Shown here: one piece after another, positions 1 to 5,415 of the stretch | How the letters are laid out: the number at the start of each line of letters is the position of its first letter | Numbering within the stretch: position 1 is the stretch's first letter | Assembly (NCBI GenBank): GCA_934230055.1 | Contig: CAKQEE010000079.1 | Location: 1-5,741 of the forward strand | Direction: 5' to 3' | From: an uncultured Clostridia bacterium | GTDB taxonomy: Bacteria; Bacillota; Clostridia; Christensenellales; Borkfalkiaceae | DNA: 5,741 nucleotides | The notes under the pieces: model-generated | What the model was told of the DNA's origin: nothing | The model's database searches: none | Seen by the model: the letters and a program-made list of their open reading frames with translations, nothing else | Position numbers and translations under genes: made by a program

Positions 1-64
1 AAAGTCGGGCATAAACGAGCTTATAGATAAAATAATAGATAACTATCTTATGCAAGAACCATAA
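1..64 (+). CDS. C-terminal end of an EngB/YsxC-like GTPase (partial)
   Basis: This is an open frame (codons from base 2, TAA at 62-64) that enters from outside the window and ends in 20 residues, KSGINELIDKIIDNYL plus MQEP. The segment looks like a real protein end: a Lys-Ser-Gly turn followed by an amphipathic helix. It resembles, from memory, the closing helix of the ribosome-assembly GTPase EngB/YsxC, whose E. coli form has a KKQGVDKL..KL motif a short distance before its C-terminus. In many small P-loop GTPases the same place follows the G5 loop. Only the tail is visible, so no nucleotide-binding motif can be checked. The gene points toward nifJ, so the two are convergent and share the gene-free stretch that follows. 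The coding call is fairly secure; the family call is tentative. Confidence 0.4.
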   Translation, partial: KSGINELIDKIIDNYLMQEP

Positions 65-114
65 ACGAGATTTTTCGGCGGCAGGGGCAAAGAAGCTCGG
101 CGCAGAACGACGAA

Positions 115-168
115 AAGGCAAAGGCTCCCTCCCAGAGGGAGCTGTCACCGCAGGTGATTTAGGGAGAG
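115..168. repeat. Short palindromic intergenic repeat (MITE/REP-like)
   Basis: Two adjacent hairpins make up this element. The first is GCTCCCTC (124-131) with GAGGGAGC (135-142) around a 3-base loop. The second is TCACC (145-149) with GGTGA (153-157) around a 3-base loop. An AGGGAG at 161-166 can also pair with CTCCCT at 125-130 and close an alternative outer stem. The pattern of a CTCCCTC..GAGGGAG hairpin, then GCTGTCACCG, then AGGTGA and GGGAGAG recalls, from memory, a repeat scattered between genes in many Clostridia genomes. No transposase lies nearby. The exact ends are uncertain, because the A-rich flank at 113-122 and the bases after 168 could belong to it. Confidence 0.55.
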
Positions 169-266
169 TTCGTTATTTAAGTAATTACGGTGCGCAAAAA
201 CTTTTTCCGCCGCCAAGGCGGTTTTTTCCTCGTCGAGGGAGGCGTTTTTAGCGTTAGCCTTATACA

Positions 267-318
267 TAAAACACACCCCGAGGCGGGGTTGTCAAAACTT
301 GCCTCGGGGTGTGTTTTA
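267..318. terminator. nifJ: Bidirectional intrinsic terminator, perfect 18-bp stem
   Basis: The arms 267-284 and 301-318 are exactly complementary, with a GC-rich core (CACCCCGAGGC / GCCTCGGGGTG) closed by A/T pairs, around a 16-base loop. Read on the minus strand, the stem ends in TTTTA about 105 bases past the nifJ stop. Read on the plus strand, it ends in TTTTA and is soon followed by another GTTTTTA. The A/T ends of the stem give a U-rich 3' flank in either direction, as expected between convergent genes. A competing small hairpin, ACCCC (275-279) with GGGGT (285-289), can form on one side. The stem is certain; the terminator role is inferred. Confidence 0.75.
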
Positions 319-341
319 AGGTTTTTAATAATATCGTTTCT

Positions 342-407
342 GAATCGCTTTTTTCGGCTTTTATATCAAATAAAATTCTATATCGATTTGCTTACTAAAA
401 GCGATTC
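342..407. repeat. Spaced 11-bp inverted repeat behind nifJ
   Basis: GAATCGCTTTT at 342-352 is exactly complementary to AAAAGCGATTC at 397-407, with 44 A/T-rich bases between them. In the nifJ mRNA this would form a stem starting about 15 bases after the stop codon and upstream of the main terminator hairpin. It could be a 3' end stabiliser or part of an old repeat. Nothing in the sequence decides between these. Confidence 0.4.
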
Positions 408-422
408 CTATGCGTTTAAGGC

Positions 423-3400
423 TTATTCTTTGCCTGCAAGGCGTTTATAGGTATCAAGCCTTTCCTTGCTGTCTTCCTGCGTCTTTTCAAACAGCTTCTC
501 CGCCGTTTCGGGACGAGCCTTCATAAGCGAAGCGTATCTCGTTTCGCCGAGCAGGAACGCTCTGTAATCGCCCGTCGGTTCTTTGCTGTCTAACGTGAAA
601 GGATTCTTTCCTTCCTCTTCGAGCGCGGGATTGTATCTGTAAAGCTGCCAGTAGCCGCAATCGACCGCCTTCTTTTCTTCTTCCTGCGACTTGGTCATAT
701 TGATACCGTGGTTGATGCACGGAGCATAGCAGATGATAAGCGAAGGTCCGTCGTATTTTTCGGCTTCTAACATTGCGTTAAGAAGTTGTTGCTTATTAGA
801 CCCCATCGAGCATTGAGCGACGTAAACGTAGCCGTAGCTCATAGCCATCATGCCGAGGTCTTTTTTCTTCGTTCTCTTGCCTGCCGCCGCGAATTTCGCA
901 ACCGAGCCGGTAGGAGTCGATTTGCTCGCCTGTCCGCCGGTATTGGAGTAAACTTCGGTATCGAGAACGAGTACGTTCACGTTGGCGCCCGATGCGAGAA
1001 CGTGGTCGAGTCCGCCGTAGCCGATGTCGTACGCCCAGCCGTCGCCGCCGAATATCCATACGGAAGGTTTAACGAGGCAGTCGAGGTTAGCTTTGATATA
1101 ATCAAGACCTTCCGCCGTTTCGTTTTCGAGAGCTTCTCTGACCATAGCCGCCGCCGCTTTACTCTTGTCGGCGTCGTCTTTACCGTCGAGCCACGCCGCA
1201 AACGCCGCGTTGGTCTTTTCGTTTACCGTATCGTACGCCGCGCGCATATCTTCTTCTATCTTATTGCGACGCGCGCCGTAAGCGAGGTTAATGCCGTAAC
1301 CGAATTCCGCGTTGTCCTCGAAAAGGCTGTTTGCCCACGCGGGGCCGTGACCTTCTTTATTCTTGGTGTAGGGGCAGGTGGGGGAAGAACCGCCGTAAAT
1401 GGAGGAACAACCAGTTGCGTTTGCAACAATCATTCTGTCGCCGAAGAGCTGCGTTACGAGCTTGACGTAAGGCGTTTCGCCGCAACCCGCGCACGCGCCC
1501 GAGAACTCGAACAGCGGTTTATTGAACTGCGAACCCTTGACGGTACTTTGTTTGCAGCCGGGGCAAGCGGAAACGTCCTGTTCGGGAAGATTTTCGGAGA
1601 ACTCGTAGTTGACCTTTTCTTCTTCCACGATAGTGTGGAAGGGAACCATGGTAATCGCTTTTTCTTTTGCGGGGCAGATGTCCGCGCAGACGCCGCAGCC
1701 CATACAGTCGAGCGGGGAAACCTGCATACGGAATTCGTAGCCCTTATTGCCTATCATTTCCTTGGTGACGAAGCTCGCGGGTTTTTCCGTTCCCGATTTC
1801 ACGACCGCGGGGCGAATACAAGCGTGCGGACAAACGAACGCGCATTGATTGCATTGAATACACTTTGACGCGTCCCACATAGGAACGTTTACGGCAACGC
1901 CGCGCTTTTCGAACTTAGTAGTACCGGTGGGAACAGAGCCGTCCGCGTTGAAAGCGGAGGAGGGAAGATTGTCGCCTTTAAGAGAAAGTATCGGGTGAAC
2001 GATTTCCTTAAAGTACTTGTCGTTCGCGACGTCCGCCATGGGCGCGCCCGTCGTAGCGTTTTCCCACGAAGCGGGAACGTCGATTTTGATAAGGTTTGCC
2101 GCCGCCGAATCTATCGCGTTGTAGTTCATCTGAACGACCGCGTCGCCTTTCTTCGCAAAGGATTTATACGCCATTTTCTTCATGTACTCAACGGCTTGGT
2201 CGTAAGGAATAATGTTTGCTACCTTAAAGAACGCGGACTGCAAAATAGTGTTCGTTCTGCCGCGAAGACCGAGTTTTGCCGCAATATCTATTGCGTCTAT
2301 AACGTAAAGATTGATATGTTTTTTTGCGATGTCGCGCTTAACCGCCGCGGGAAGCACTTCTTCGAGTTCTGCCGCCGATTTTGCGGAAGTATTAAAGAGG
2401 AACGTGCCGTTTTCCTTAATGTCGCCCGTCATATCGTAACGAGTGATGTACGAGGGGTTTGAGCATTGAACGAAATCCGCCGCGTCGATAAGGTACGCCG
2501 ACTGAATGGGCGTTTTGCCGAAGCGGAGGTGCGATACGGTTATGCCGCCCGACTTTTTGGAGTCGTAGAAGAAGTAACCCTGAACGAACATATCGGTGTG
2601 ATCGCCGATGATTTTAATCGAGTTCTTGTTTGCACCGACCGTTCCGTCAGAACCGAGTCCCCAGAACTTGCAGGAAACCGTTCCTTCGGGAGCGGCGTTG
2701 TATTGTTCGGAAAAATCGAGCGAAGTGCCGGTAAGATCGTCGTGAATACCAACGGTGAAATGATTCTTCGGCTCGGCTTGTTCGAGGTTTTTGTAAACCG
2801 CGTATATCATAGAGGGGTTGAACTCTTTTGAACCCAAACCGTATCTGCCGCCTACGACTTTGACGTCGGTTATGCCCTTTTCGAGGAGAGCGGAGCATAC
2901 GTCGAGGTATAAAGGCTCGCCGAGAGAACCCGCTTCTTTCGTTCTGTCGAGAACGGCGATTTTCTTAACCGTTTTCGGAAGCGCTTCTACGAAAGAGTCT
3001 ATTGCGAAAGGTCTGTAAAGTCTGACTTTCAGAAGACCGACTTTGTGTCCTTCTTTGTTCATTTTGTTAATCGTTTCTTCAACCGCGTCCGCGCCGCTGC
3101 CCATAAGCACTACGACGTTTTCCGCGTCCGCCGCGCCGACGTAATCGAAGAGGTGATAGGATCTTCCGGTCAAAGCGGAAACCTTGTCCATCATTTCCTG
3201 AACGATAGCGGGGGTAGCGTTGTAATACTTATTAGCCGTTTCTCTGTTCTGGAAATAGGTGTCCGCGTTCTGCGCCGTACCCTTCTGAACGGGATGCTCG
3301 AAATTGAGCGCGCGGGAACGGAAATCCGCTATATCGTTCATGTCGACGAGAGCTTTCATTTCGTCGTAGTCTATAACGTCTATTTTGCTGACTTCGTGGC

Positions 3401-3923
3401 TCGTTCTGAACCCGTCGAAAAAGTGCAGGAACGGAACTTTGGATTTTAAGGTCGAAAGGTGCGCTACGAGCGCAAGGTCCATAACTTCCTGAACGGAGTT
3501 AGAAGCGAGCATTGCAAATCCCGTCTGACGGCACGCCATAACGTCCGAATGGTCGCCGAAGATGTTAAGAGAGTGCGCCGCAAGCGCGCGCGCGCTGACG
3601 TGAAAGACGGTAGGGAGAAGTTCGCCCGCGATCTTATACATATTCGGAATCATAAGGAGAAGTCCCTGACTTGCGGTGTAAGTGGTGGTAAGCGCGCCTG
3701 CGGTAAGAGAACCGTGAACCGCGCCCGCCGCGCCCGCTTCGGACTGCATTTCGGCAAGGCGAAGCTTTTCGCCAAACATATTAACTCTGCCCGTAGCGGA
3801 CCACTCGTCCGCAACCTCCGCCATAGGCGAGGAGGGGGTTATCGGGTAAATTGCCGCTACCTCGCTGAACGCATAGGCAACGTGGCTGGCGGCTGTGTTG
3901 CCGTCGATAGTCAATTTTTTCAT
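423..3923 (-). CDS. nifJ: Pyruvate:ferredoxin (flavodoxin) oxidoreductase
   Basis: This cytoplasmic enzyme oxidises pyruvate with CoA to acetyl-CoA and CO2 and reduces ferredoxin or flavodoxin; it is central to anaerobic fermentation. The chain has 1166 residues, the usual size of the fused homodimeric form. The N-terminal domain carries YPITPSSPMAE (26-36), with Thr29, Glu62 and Arg112 matching known active-site positions. A ferredoxin-like domain has two 4Fe-4S sets: Cys688/691/694/698 (with Cys702) and Cys740/743/746/750. The TPP domain has Cys811, Cys814, Cys839 and Cys1069 for the proximal cluster, the GDGW motif (Asp961) and Asn994. The C-terminal extension of the Desulfovibrio enzyme is absent. 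The start at 3923 is chosen because GGAGG (3934-3938) lies 10 bases upstream; a longer in-frame start at 3998 would fall inside the -35 box. An additional CPGC at 787-790 is discussed in the findings. Confidence 0.97.
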   Translation of the reverse strand: MKKLTIDGNTAASHVAYAFSEVAAIYPITPSSPMAEVADEWSATGRVNMFGEKLRLAEMQSEAGAAGAVHGSLTAGALTTTYTASQGLLLMIPNMYKIAGELLPTVFHVSARALAAHSLNIFGDHSDVMACRQTGFAMLASNSVQEVMDLALVAHLSTLKSKVPFLHFFDGFRTSHEVSKIDVIDYDEMKALVDMNDIADFRSRALNFEHPVQKGTAQNADTYFQNRETANKYYNATPAIVQEMMDKVSALTGRSYHLFDYVGAADAENVVVLMGSGADAVEETINKMNKEGHKVGLLKVRLYRPFAIDSFVEALPKTVKKIAVLDRTKEAGSLGEPLYLDVCSALLEKGITDVKVVGGRYGLGSKEFNPSMIYAVYKNLEQAEPKNHFTVGIHDDLTGTSLDFSEQYNAAPEGTVSCKFWGLGSDGTVGANKNSIKIIGDHTDMFVQGYFFYDSKKSGGITVSHLRFGKTPIQSAYLIDAADFVQCSNPSYITRYDMTGDIKENGTFLFNTSAKSAAELEEVLPAAVKRDIAKKHINLYVIDAIDIAAKLGLRGRTNTILQSAFFKVANIIPYDQAVEYMKKMAYKSFAKKGDAVVQMNYNAIDSAAANLIKIDVPASWENATTGAPMADVANDKYFKEIVHPILSLKGDNLPSSAFNADGSVPTGTTKFEKRGVAVNVPMWDASKCIQCNQCAFVCPHACIRPAVVKSGTEKPASFVTKEMIGNKGYEFRMQVSPLDCMGCGVCADICPAKEKAITMVPFHTIVEEEKVNYEFSENLPEQDVSACPGCKQSTVKGSQFNKPLFEFSGACAGCGETPYVKLVTQLFGDRMIVANATGCSSIYGGSSPTCPYTKNKEGHGPAWANSLFEDNAEFGYGINLAYGARRNKIEEDMRAAYDTVNEKTNAAFAAWLDGKDDADKSKAAAAMVREALENETAEGLDYIKANLDCLVKPSVWIFGGDGWAYDIGYGGLDHVLASGANVNVLVLDTEVYSNTGGQASKSTPTGSVAKFAAAGKRTKKKDLGMMAMSYGYVYVAQCSMGSNKQQLLNAMLEAEKYDGPSLIICYAPCINHGINMTKSQEEEKKAVDCGYWQLYRYNPALEEEGKNPFTLDSKEPTGDYRAFLLGETRYASLMKARPETAEKLFEKTQEDSKERLDTYKRLAGKE

Positions 3924-3969
3924 TATATAAAATCCTCCGATAGTGATTAAATAAATTCTACCGCTAAAC

Positions 3970-3998
3970 ATTATACAATCTAAACGGCGAATAGTCAA
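3970..3998 (-). promoter_or_regulatory. nifJ: Sigma-A promoter of nifJ
   Basis: On the minus strand TTGACT (3998-3993) is followed after exactly 17 bases by TATAAT (3975-3970): five of six and six of six matches to the housekeeping consensus. The bases upstream of the -35 are A/T-rich. Transcription would start near 3963, giving a leader of roughly 40 bases that contains the GGAGG ribosome site. No clear operator or riboswitch is visible in that short leader. Confidence 0.85.
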
Positions 3999-4044
3999 CG
4001 CTACGGGAGAAATTAGAGAAAATTTTTTACATAAAAAAGAGAAA

Positions 4045-4092
4045 GCGCGTCTTTTACCCCGTTCTTTTTTCGTTTCGGGTATTAAAACGCGC
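4045..4092. other. Imperfect hairpin in the divergent spacer
   Basis: GCGCGT (4045-4050) pairs with ACGCGC (4087-4092), TTT with AAA, and TACCC (4055-4059) with GGGTA (4077-4081), separated by small bulges and closed by a 17-base loop. Read on the minus strand it is followed by a T-rich run (CTTTCTCTTTTTT), so it resembles an intrinsic terminator pointing toward nifJ and lying upstream of the nifJ promoter. It would then insulate nifJ from antisense transcription. It overlaps the putative -35 of the coat-like genes. Confidence 0.4.
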
Positions 4093-4107
4093 GGGTTCGG
4101 GCATAAT
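4079..4107 (+). promoter_or_regulatory. Possible forespore-type (sigma-F/G) promoter
   Basis: GTATT (4079-4083) is followed after 15 bases by GGGCATAAT (4099-4107). This fits the B. subtilis sigma-F pattern GYWTA, 15-16 bases, GGNNANAHT, with one mismatch in the -35. The same bases also approximate sigma-G (CATNNT, 18 bases after the -35). A sigma-A reading needs a very poor -35. Start of transcription would be near 4114, about 20 bases before the first coat-like gene. The motif match is seen; developmental control is inferred. Confidence 0.4.
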
Positions 4108-4133
4108 CCGTAAAAACTTAAAGGAGTTTATTT

Positions 4134-4319
4134 ATGCCGAATATGCTTACTTCAAAAGAATGTGCGATTATAGAGGAAATTCTCGCGCTCGAAGAAAACG
4201 CCTGCAAAAAGGCAAGGCTTTATTCCCGCGTGCTGACCGATAAAGAGCTTTCCGAAAAGCTTTACAAAATAGCGGACGGACACGAAAAAAGGTTCAAAGC
4301 GCTTATTTCTATGTTATAG
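4134..4319 (+). CDS. Small helical coat-associated (ferritin-like) protein
   Basis: The product has 61 residues, with no signal peptide and no membrane segment. It looks like two helices (about 6-31 and 36-59), rich in Glu, Lys and Leu, joined by a short turn. The layout, including the late His50 followed by an ERF-like stretch, resembles small proteins commonly encoded directly upstream of CotF-family coat genes in Clostridia and loosely related to ferritin-like folds. The start is supported by AAGGAG (4121-4126) seven bases upstream. The stop overlaps the ribosome site of the next gene (AGGAGG at 4318-4323), so the two are almost certainly translated from one mRNA. It is unlikely to bind iron by itself, as no full set of ligands is evident. 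Function is unknown; the coat association rests on family memory and on its neighbour. Confidence 0.7.
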   Translation: MPNMLTSKECAIIEEILALEENACKKARLYSRVLTDKELSEKLYKIADGHEKRFKALISML

Positions 4320-4330
4320 GAGGAAAAATT

Positions 4331-4615
4331 ATGGACTACAAAGCGGATATAACCCTTAACGAAAAAGACAGTCTGACGGATATTTTGCAATCGGAAAAAA
4401 ACCTTGAAAAGCTTTATGCTTTTGCCGTAACCGAGGGTTGCAGCAAAGGCTTTCGCACCGCGGTAAAGACTTTTTTTAACGAAACGGCGGCGGCGCAGTT
4501 CGAGGTTTTTTTAATGCTGACAGAACGCGGAAGCTATCGCACCGAAAGCGCGACGGAAGAATCGCTTTTAAGGGTGAAAAAAGAATTTTCTTCCGCGCTG
4601 AAAGAATTGAGCTGA
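4331..4615 (+). CDS. CotF-family spore-coat-like protein
   Basis: The product has 94 residues and is all-helical and soluble. After a charged start, the segment DSLTDILQSEKNLEKLYAF (13-31) matches the opening helix typical of the Coat_F family. It is followed by a second helix (about 40-64), the RGSY motif (66-69, usually RGWY in relatives), and a last helix with KKEF (83-86). Length agrees with the short Clostridial members. Family members are found in spore coats or are expressed during sporulation, but many have no known role, and some non-sporulating lineages keep them. AGGAGG seven bases before the ATG supports the start. It lies 11 bases after the upstream helical gene, forming a two-gene unit. 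The end of the frame lies inside a 14-bp tandem duplication (4597-4624), which may have set the present stop. Confidence 0.75.
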   Translation: MDYKADITLNEKDSLTDILQSEKNLEKLYAFAVTEGCSKGFRTAVKTFFNETAAAQFEVFLMLTERGSYRTESATEESLLRVKKEFSSALKELS

Positions 4616-4636
4616 AAGAATCGAGCCGGTTTTTTT
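4593..4636 (+). terminator. Weak possible terminator at the end of the coat-like unit
   Basis: CCG-GCT (4593-4599, one bulged C) can pair with AGCCGG (4624-4629), directly followed by seven Ts (4630-4636). The stem is only six pairs around a 24-base loop and overlaps the last codons of the coat-like gene, so termination would be inefficient at best. No better plus-strand terminator lies before the queT promoter; some read-through into queT is possible. Confidence 0.25.
4597..4624 (+). repeat. 14-bp tandem duplication
   Basis: GCTGAAAGAATTGA (4597-4610) is followed immediately by GCTGAAAGAATCGA (4611-4624), differing at one base. Because 14 is not a multiple of three, the second copy is read in another frame and the stop codon falls at the junction. 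This looks like a slippage duplication. Confidence 0.7.
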
Positions 4637-4667
4637 ATAAAAACGGGCAAAAAGCTGCGGTAAACGT

Positions 4668-4696
4668 TTGCGCTTTTTCAAAATAGGTGATACAAT
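4668..4696 (+). promoter_or_regulatory. queT: queT promoter with extended -10
   Basis: TGATACAAT (4688-4696) is an extended -10 with five of six matches to TATAAT. TTGCGC (4668-4673) sits 17 bases upstream and gives a partial -35. The predicted start of transcription near 4702-4704 falls just before the first paired base of the preQ1 aptamer, which agrees well with a riboswitch leader. Confidence 0.6.
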
Positions 4697-4704
4697 ACTG
4701 TGGA

Positions 4705-4808
4705 CGGAAGGTTTTCGGTCAACACTTCCGATTAAAAAAACCGACAAAAGACGTAATATTATATTCAAAAAGTCCTTTGCGGTGATCGGGTTCGCGGAGG
4801 ATTTTTTT
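4705..4808 (+). ncRNA. preQ1-I riboswitch: aptamer plus Shine-Dalgarno-masking hairpin
   Basis: The aptamer stem P1 is CGGAAG (4705-4710) with CTTCCG (4725-4730), around a 14-base loop. An A-rich tail follows (4731-4740), ending in ACCGA (4740-4744), which pairs with TCGGT (4715-4719) of the loop to form the H-type pseudoknot P2. The loop segment CAACAC (4720-4725) matches the CNACAC stretch of class I preQ1 aptamers. Downstream, TCCTTTGCG (4773-4781) pairs with CGCGGAGGA (4793-4801), nine pairs including two G-U, covering the GGAGG of queT. It is followed by seven Ts, so it could block translation, end transcription, or both. CGGT at 4780-4783 is also complementary to the tail ACCG, which suggests mutually exclusive states: ligand holds the tail in P2 and lets the masking hairpin form, giving an OFF switch. 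The aptamer is well supported; the switching model is inferred. Confidence 0.82.
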
Positions 4809-5321
4809 ATGCGAAAAACGGTTACTAAATTAGTTGCGCGAGCGGGGGTTATCGCCGCGCTGTACTTTGTTCTTACGCTTGCGGTTCTGCCCGTGGCGAG
4901 CGGCGCGATACAATTCCGCATTTCGGAAGCTTTAACGTTGCTGCCCCTCTTTTTTCCGGAAGCGATACCCGCGCTGACCGTTGGGTGCGTCCTTTCCAAC
5001 CTCACTTCGGGTTGCGTGGTGTACGACGTGGTGTTCGGAAGCGCGGTTACCTGCCTTGCCGCGATTTTAACCTTTCTTTCGGGCAAGCTTTTTAAAAAAA
5101 CGTGGCTTAAAATCGCCGTGGGCGGGCTTTTTCCCGTTCTTTTAAACGCCTTTTTGTTGCCGCTTATATGGCTTTTCTGCTACGAAAATCTGGATTACGC
5201 CTATATGTTACAAGTGCTGTTTTTAATAGTTTCGCAGGGCGTTTCCGTATACGTTCTCGGCAGTTTTTTGGTCGTTCCCATCGTGAAAATGCGGGAAAAA
5301 GGGGTTAAATGTTTGCTGTAA
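4809..5321 (+). CDS. queT: QueT-family queuosine-precursor transporter (ECF S-component)
   Basis: QueT is the substrate-binding membrane subunit of an ECF-type transporter and takes up a queuosine precursor such as preQ1 or queuine for tRNA modification; it relies on shared EcfT and EcfA energising subunits encoded elsewhere. The product is 170 residues, the normal family length. It is very hydrophobic, with about five or six membrane segments (near 12-31, 42-62, 73-92, 100-120 and 130-160). The family signature is clear: QFRISEAL (35-42), Pro46, Pro50, GC (59-60), Asn64, Gly68, and DVVFGS (73-78). The start at 4809 is preferred over an upstream in-frame ATG at 4668. GGAGG lies eight bases before 4809, whereas 4668 is upstream of the predicted transcript start and its frame runs through the riboswitch. 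Control by preQ1 agrees with the proposed substrate class. The gene faces the DUF378 gene across a shared terminator. Confidence 0.92.
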   Translation: MRKTVTKLVARAGVIAALYFVLTLAVLPVASGAIQFRISEALTLLPLFFPEAIPALTVGCVLSNLTSGCVVYDVVFGSAVTCLAAILTFLSGKLFKKTWLKIAVGGLFPVLLNAFLLPLIWLFCYENLDYAYMLQVLFLIVSQGVSVYVLGSFLVVPIVKMREKGVKCLL

Positions 5322-5358
5322 ATTCGTTTTTTTAACTTTATTCCACGAAAAAAAGAAT

Positions 5359-5414
5359 AAAAAAATCCCGCCGCGGAAAAGAAAAAATCTTTTCTTTGAC
5401 GGGATTTTTCGTTT
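5359..5414. terminator. Bidirectional terminator between queT and the DUF378 gene
   Basis: AAAAATCCCG (5361-5370) pairs perfectly with CGGGATTTTT (5400-5409). Inside, GAAAAGA (5376-5382) pairs with TCTTTTC (5388-5394) around an A5 loop. On the plus strand the stem runs into ATTTTTCGTTT; on the minus strand into a longer T-rich tract. It lies 38 bases after queT and just beyond the DUF378 stop, so it probably serves both convergent genes. Confidence 0.88.
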
Positions 5415-5415
5415 G

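Larger units (their letters stand above)
65..422. other. Gene-free convergent intergenic region
   Basis: About 358 bases separate the end of the partial gene at the left edge from the nifJ stop. No open frame here has a ribosome site or a recognisable product. The stretch holds a palindromic repeat near 115-168, a weak hairpin followed by six Ts (210-227, plus strand, with a very tight two-base loop), a strong perfect hairpin at 267-318, and an 11-bp spaced inverted repeat at 342-407. The region therefore looks like termination and repeat DNA between two convergent genes. Confidence 0.6.

Noticed and set aside
10..69. A 10-bp direct repeat (CATAAACGAG at 10-19 and 60-69)
   Set aside because: Only two short copies, one of them coding and one after the stop; not distinguishable from chance and no element between them.
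210..227. CCGCC-AA-GGCGG followed by six Ts as a plus-strand terminator
   Set aside because: The two-base loop leaves only about four usable pairs; kept only as a mention because the stronger hairpin at 267-318 suffices.
190..450. An 86-codon plus-strand frame in the left intergenic region
   Set aside because: It starts with GTG without a ribosome site, runs through two hairpins and the nifJ end, and has no recognisable family.
786..1868. A 360-codon open frame on the plus strand opposite nifJ
   Set aside because: It is Arg/Val/Phe-rich low-complexity translation, mirrors the codon bias of nifJ, and lies wholly inside a conserved enzyme gene without a recognisable domain; a shadow frame.
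1995..3950. Several further plus-strand open frames opposite nifJ (about 1995-2462, 2466-2831, 3045-3449, 3459-3950)
   Set aside because: Same antisense shadow pattern, no conserved motifs, and the nifJ frame is complete and intact through the whole region.
3924..3998. A longer N-terminus for nifJ starting at 3998
   Set aside because: It would lie inside the -35 and -10 boxes; the start at 3923 has a good ribosome site and gives the conserved KKLTIDGN beginning.
4624..4646. GCCGG-T-run/A-run-CGGGC hairpin behind the coat-like gene
   Set aside because: It contains a G-G mismatch and is followed by As on the plus strand, so it does not look like a terminator in either direction.
4668..4808. 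A longer N-terminus for queT starting at 4668
   Set aside because: That ATG is upstream of the predicted transcript start, and the added residues translate the riboswitch; the family start fits 4809.
4568..5086. A 172-codon minus-strand frame opposite the coat-like gene and queT
   Set aside because: It overlaps two well-supported genes and the riboswitch, with Arg/Lys-rich composition and no domain.
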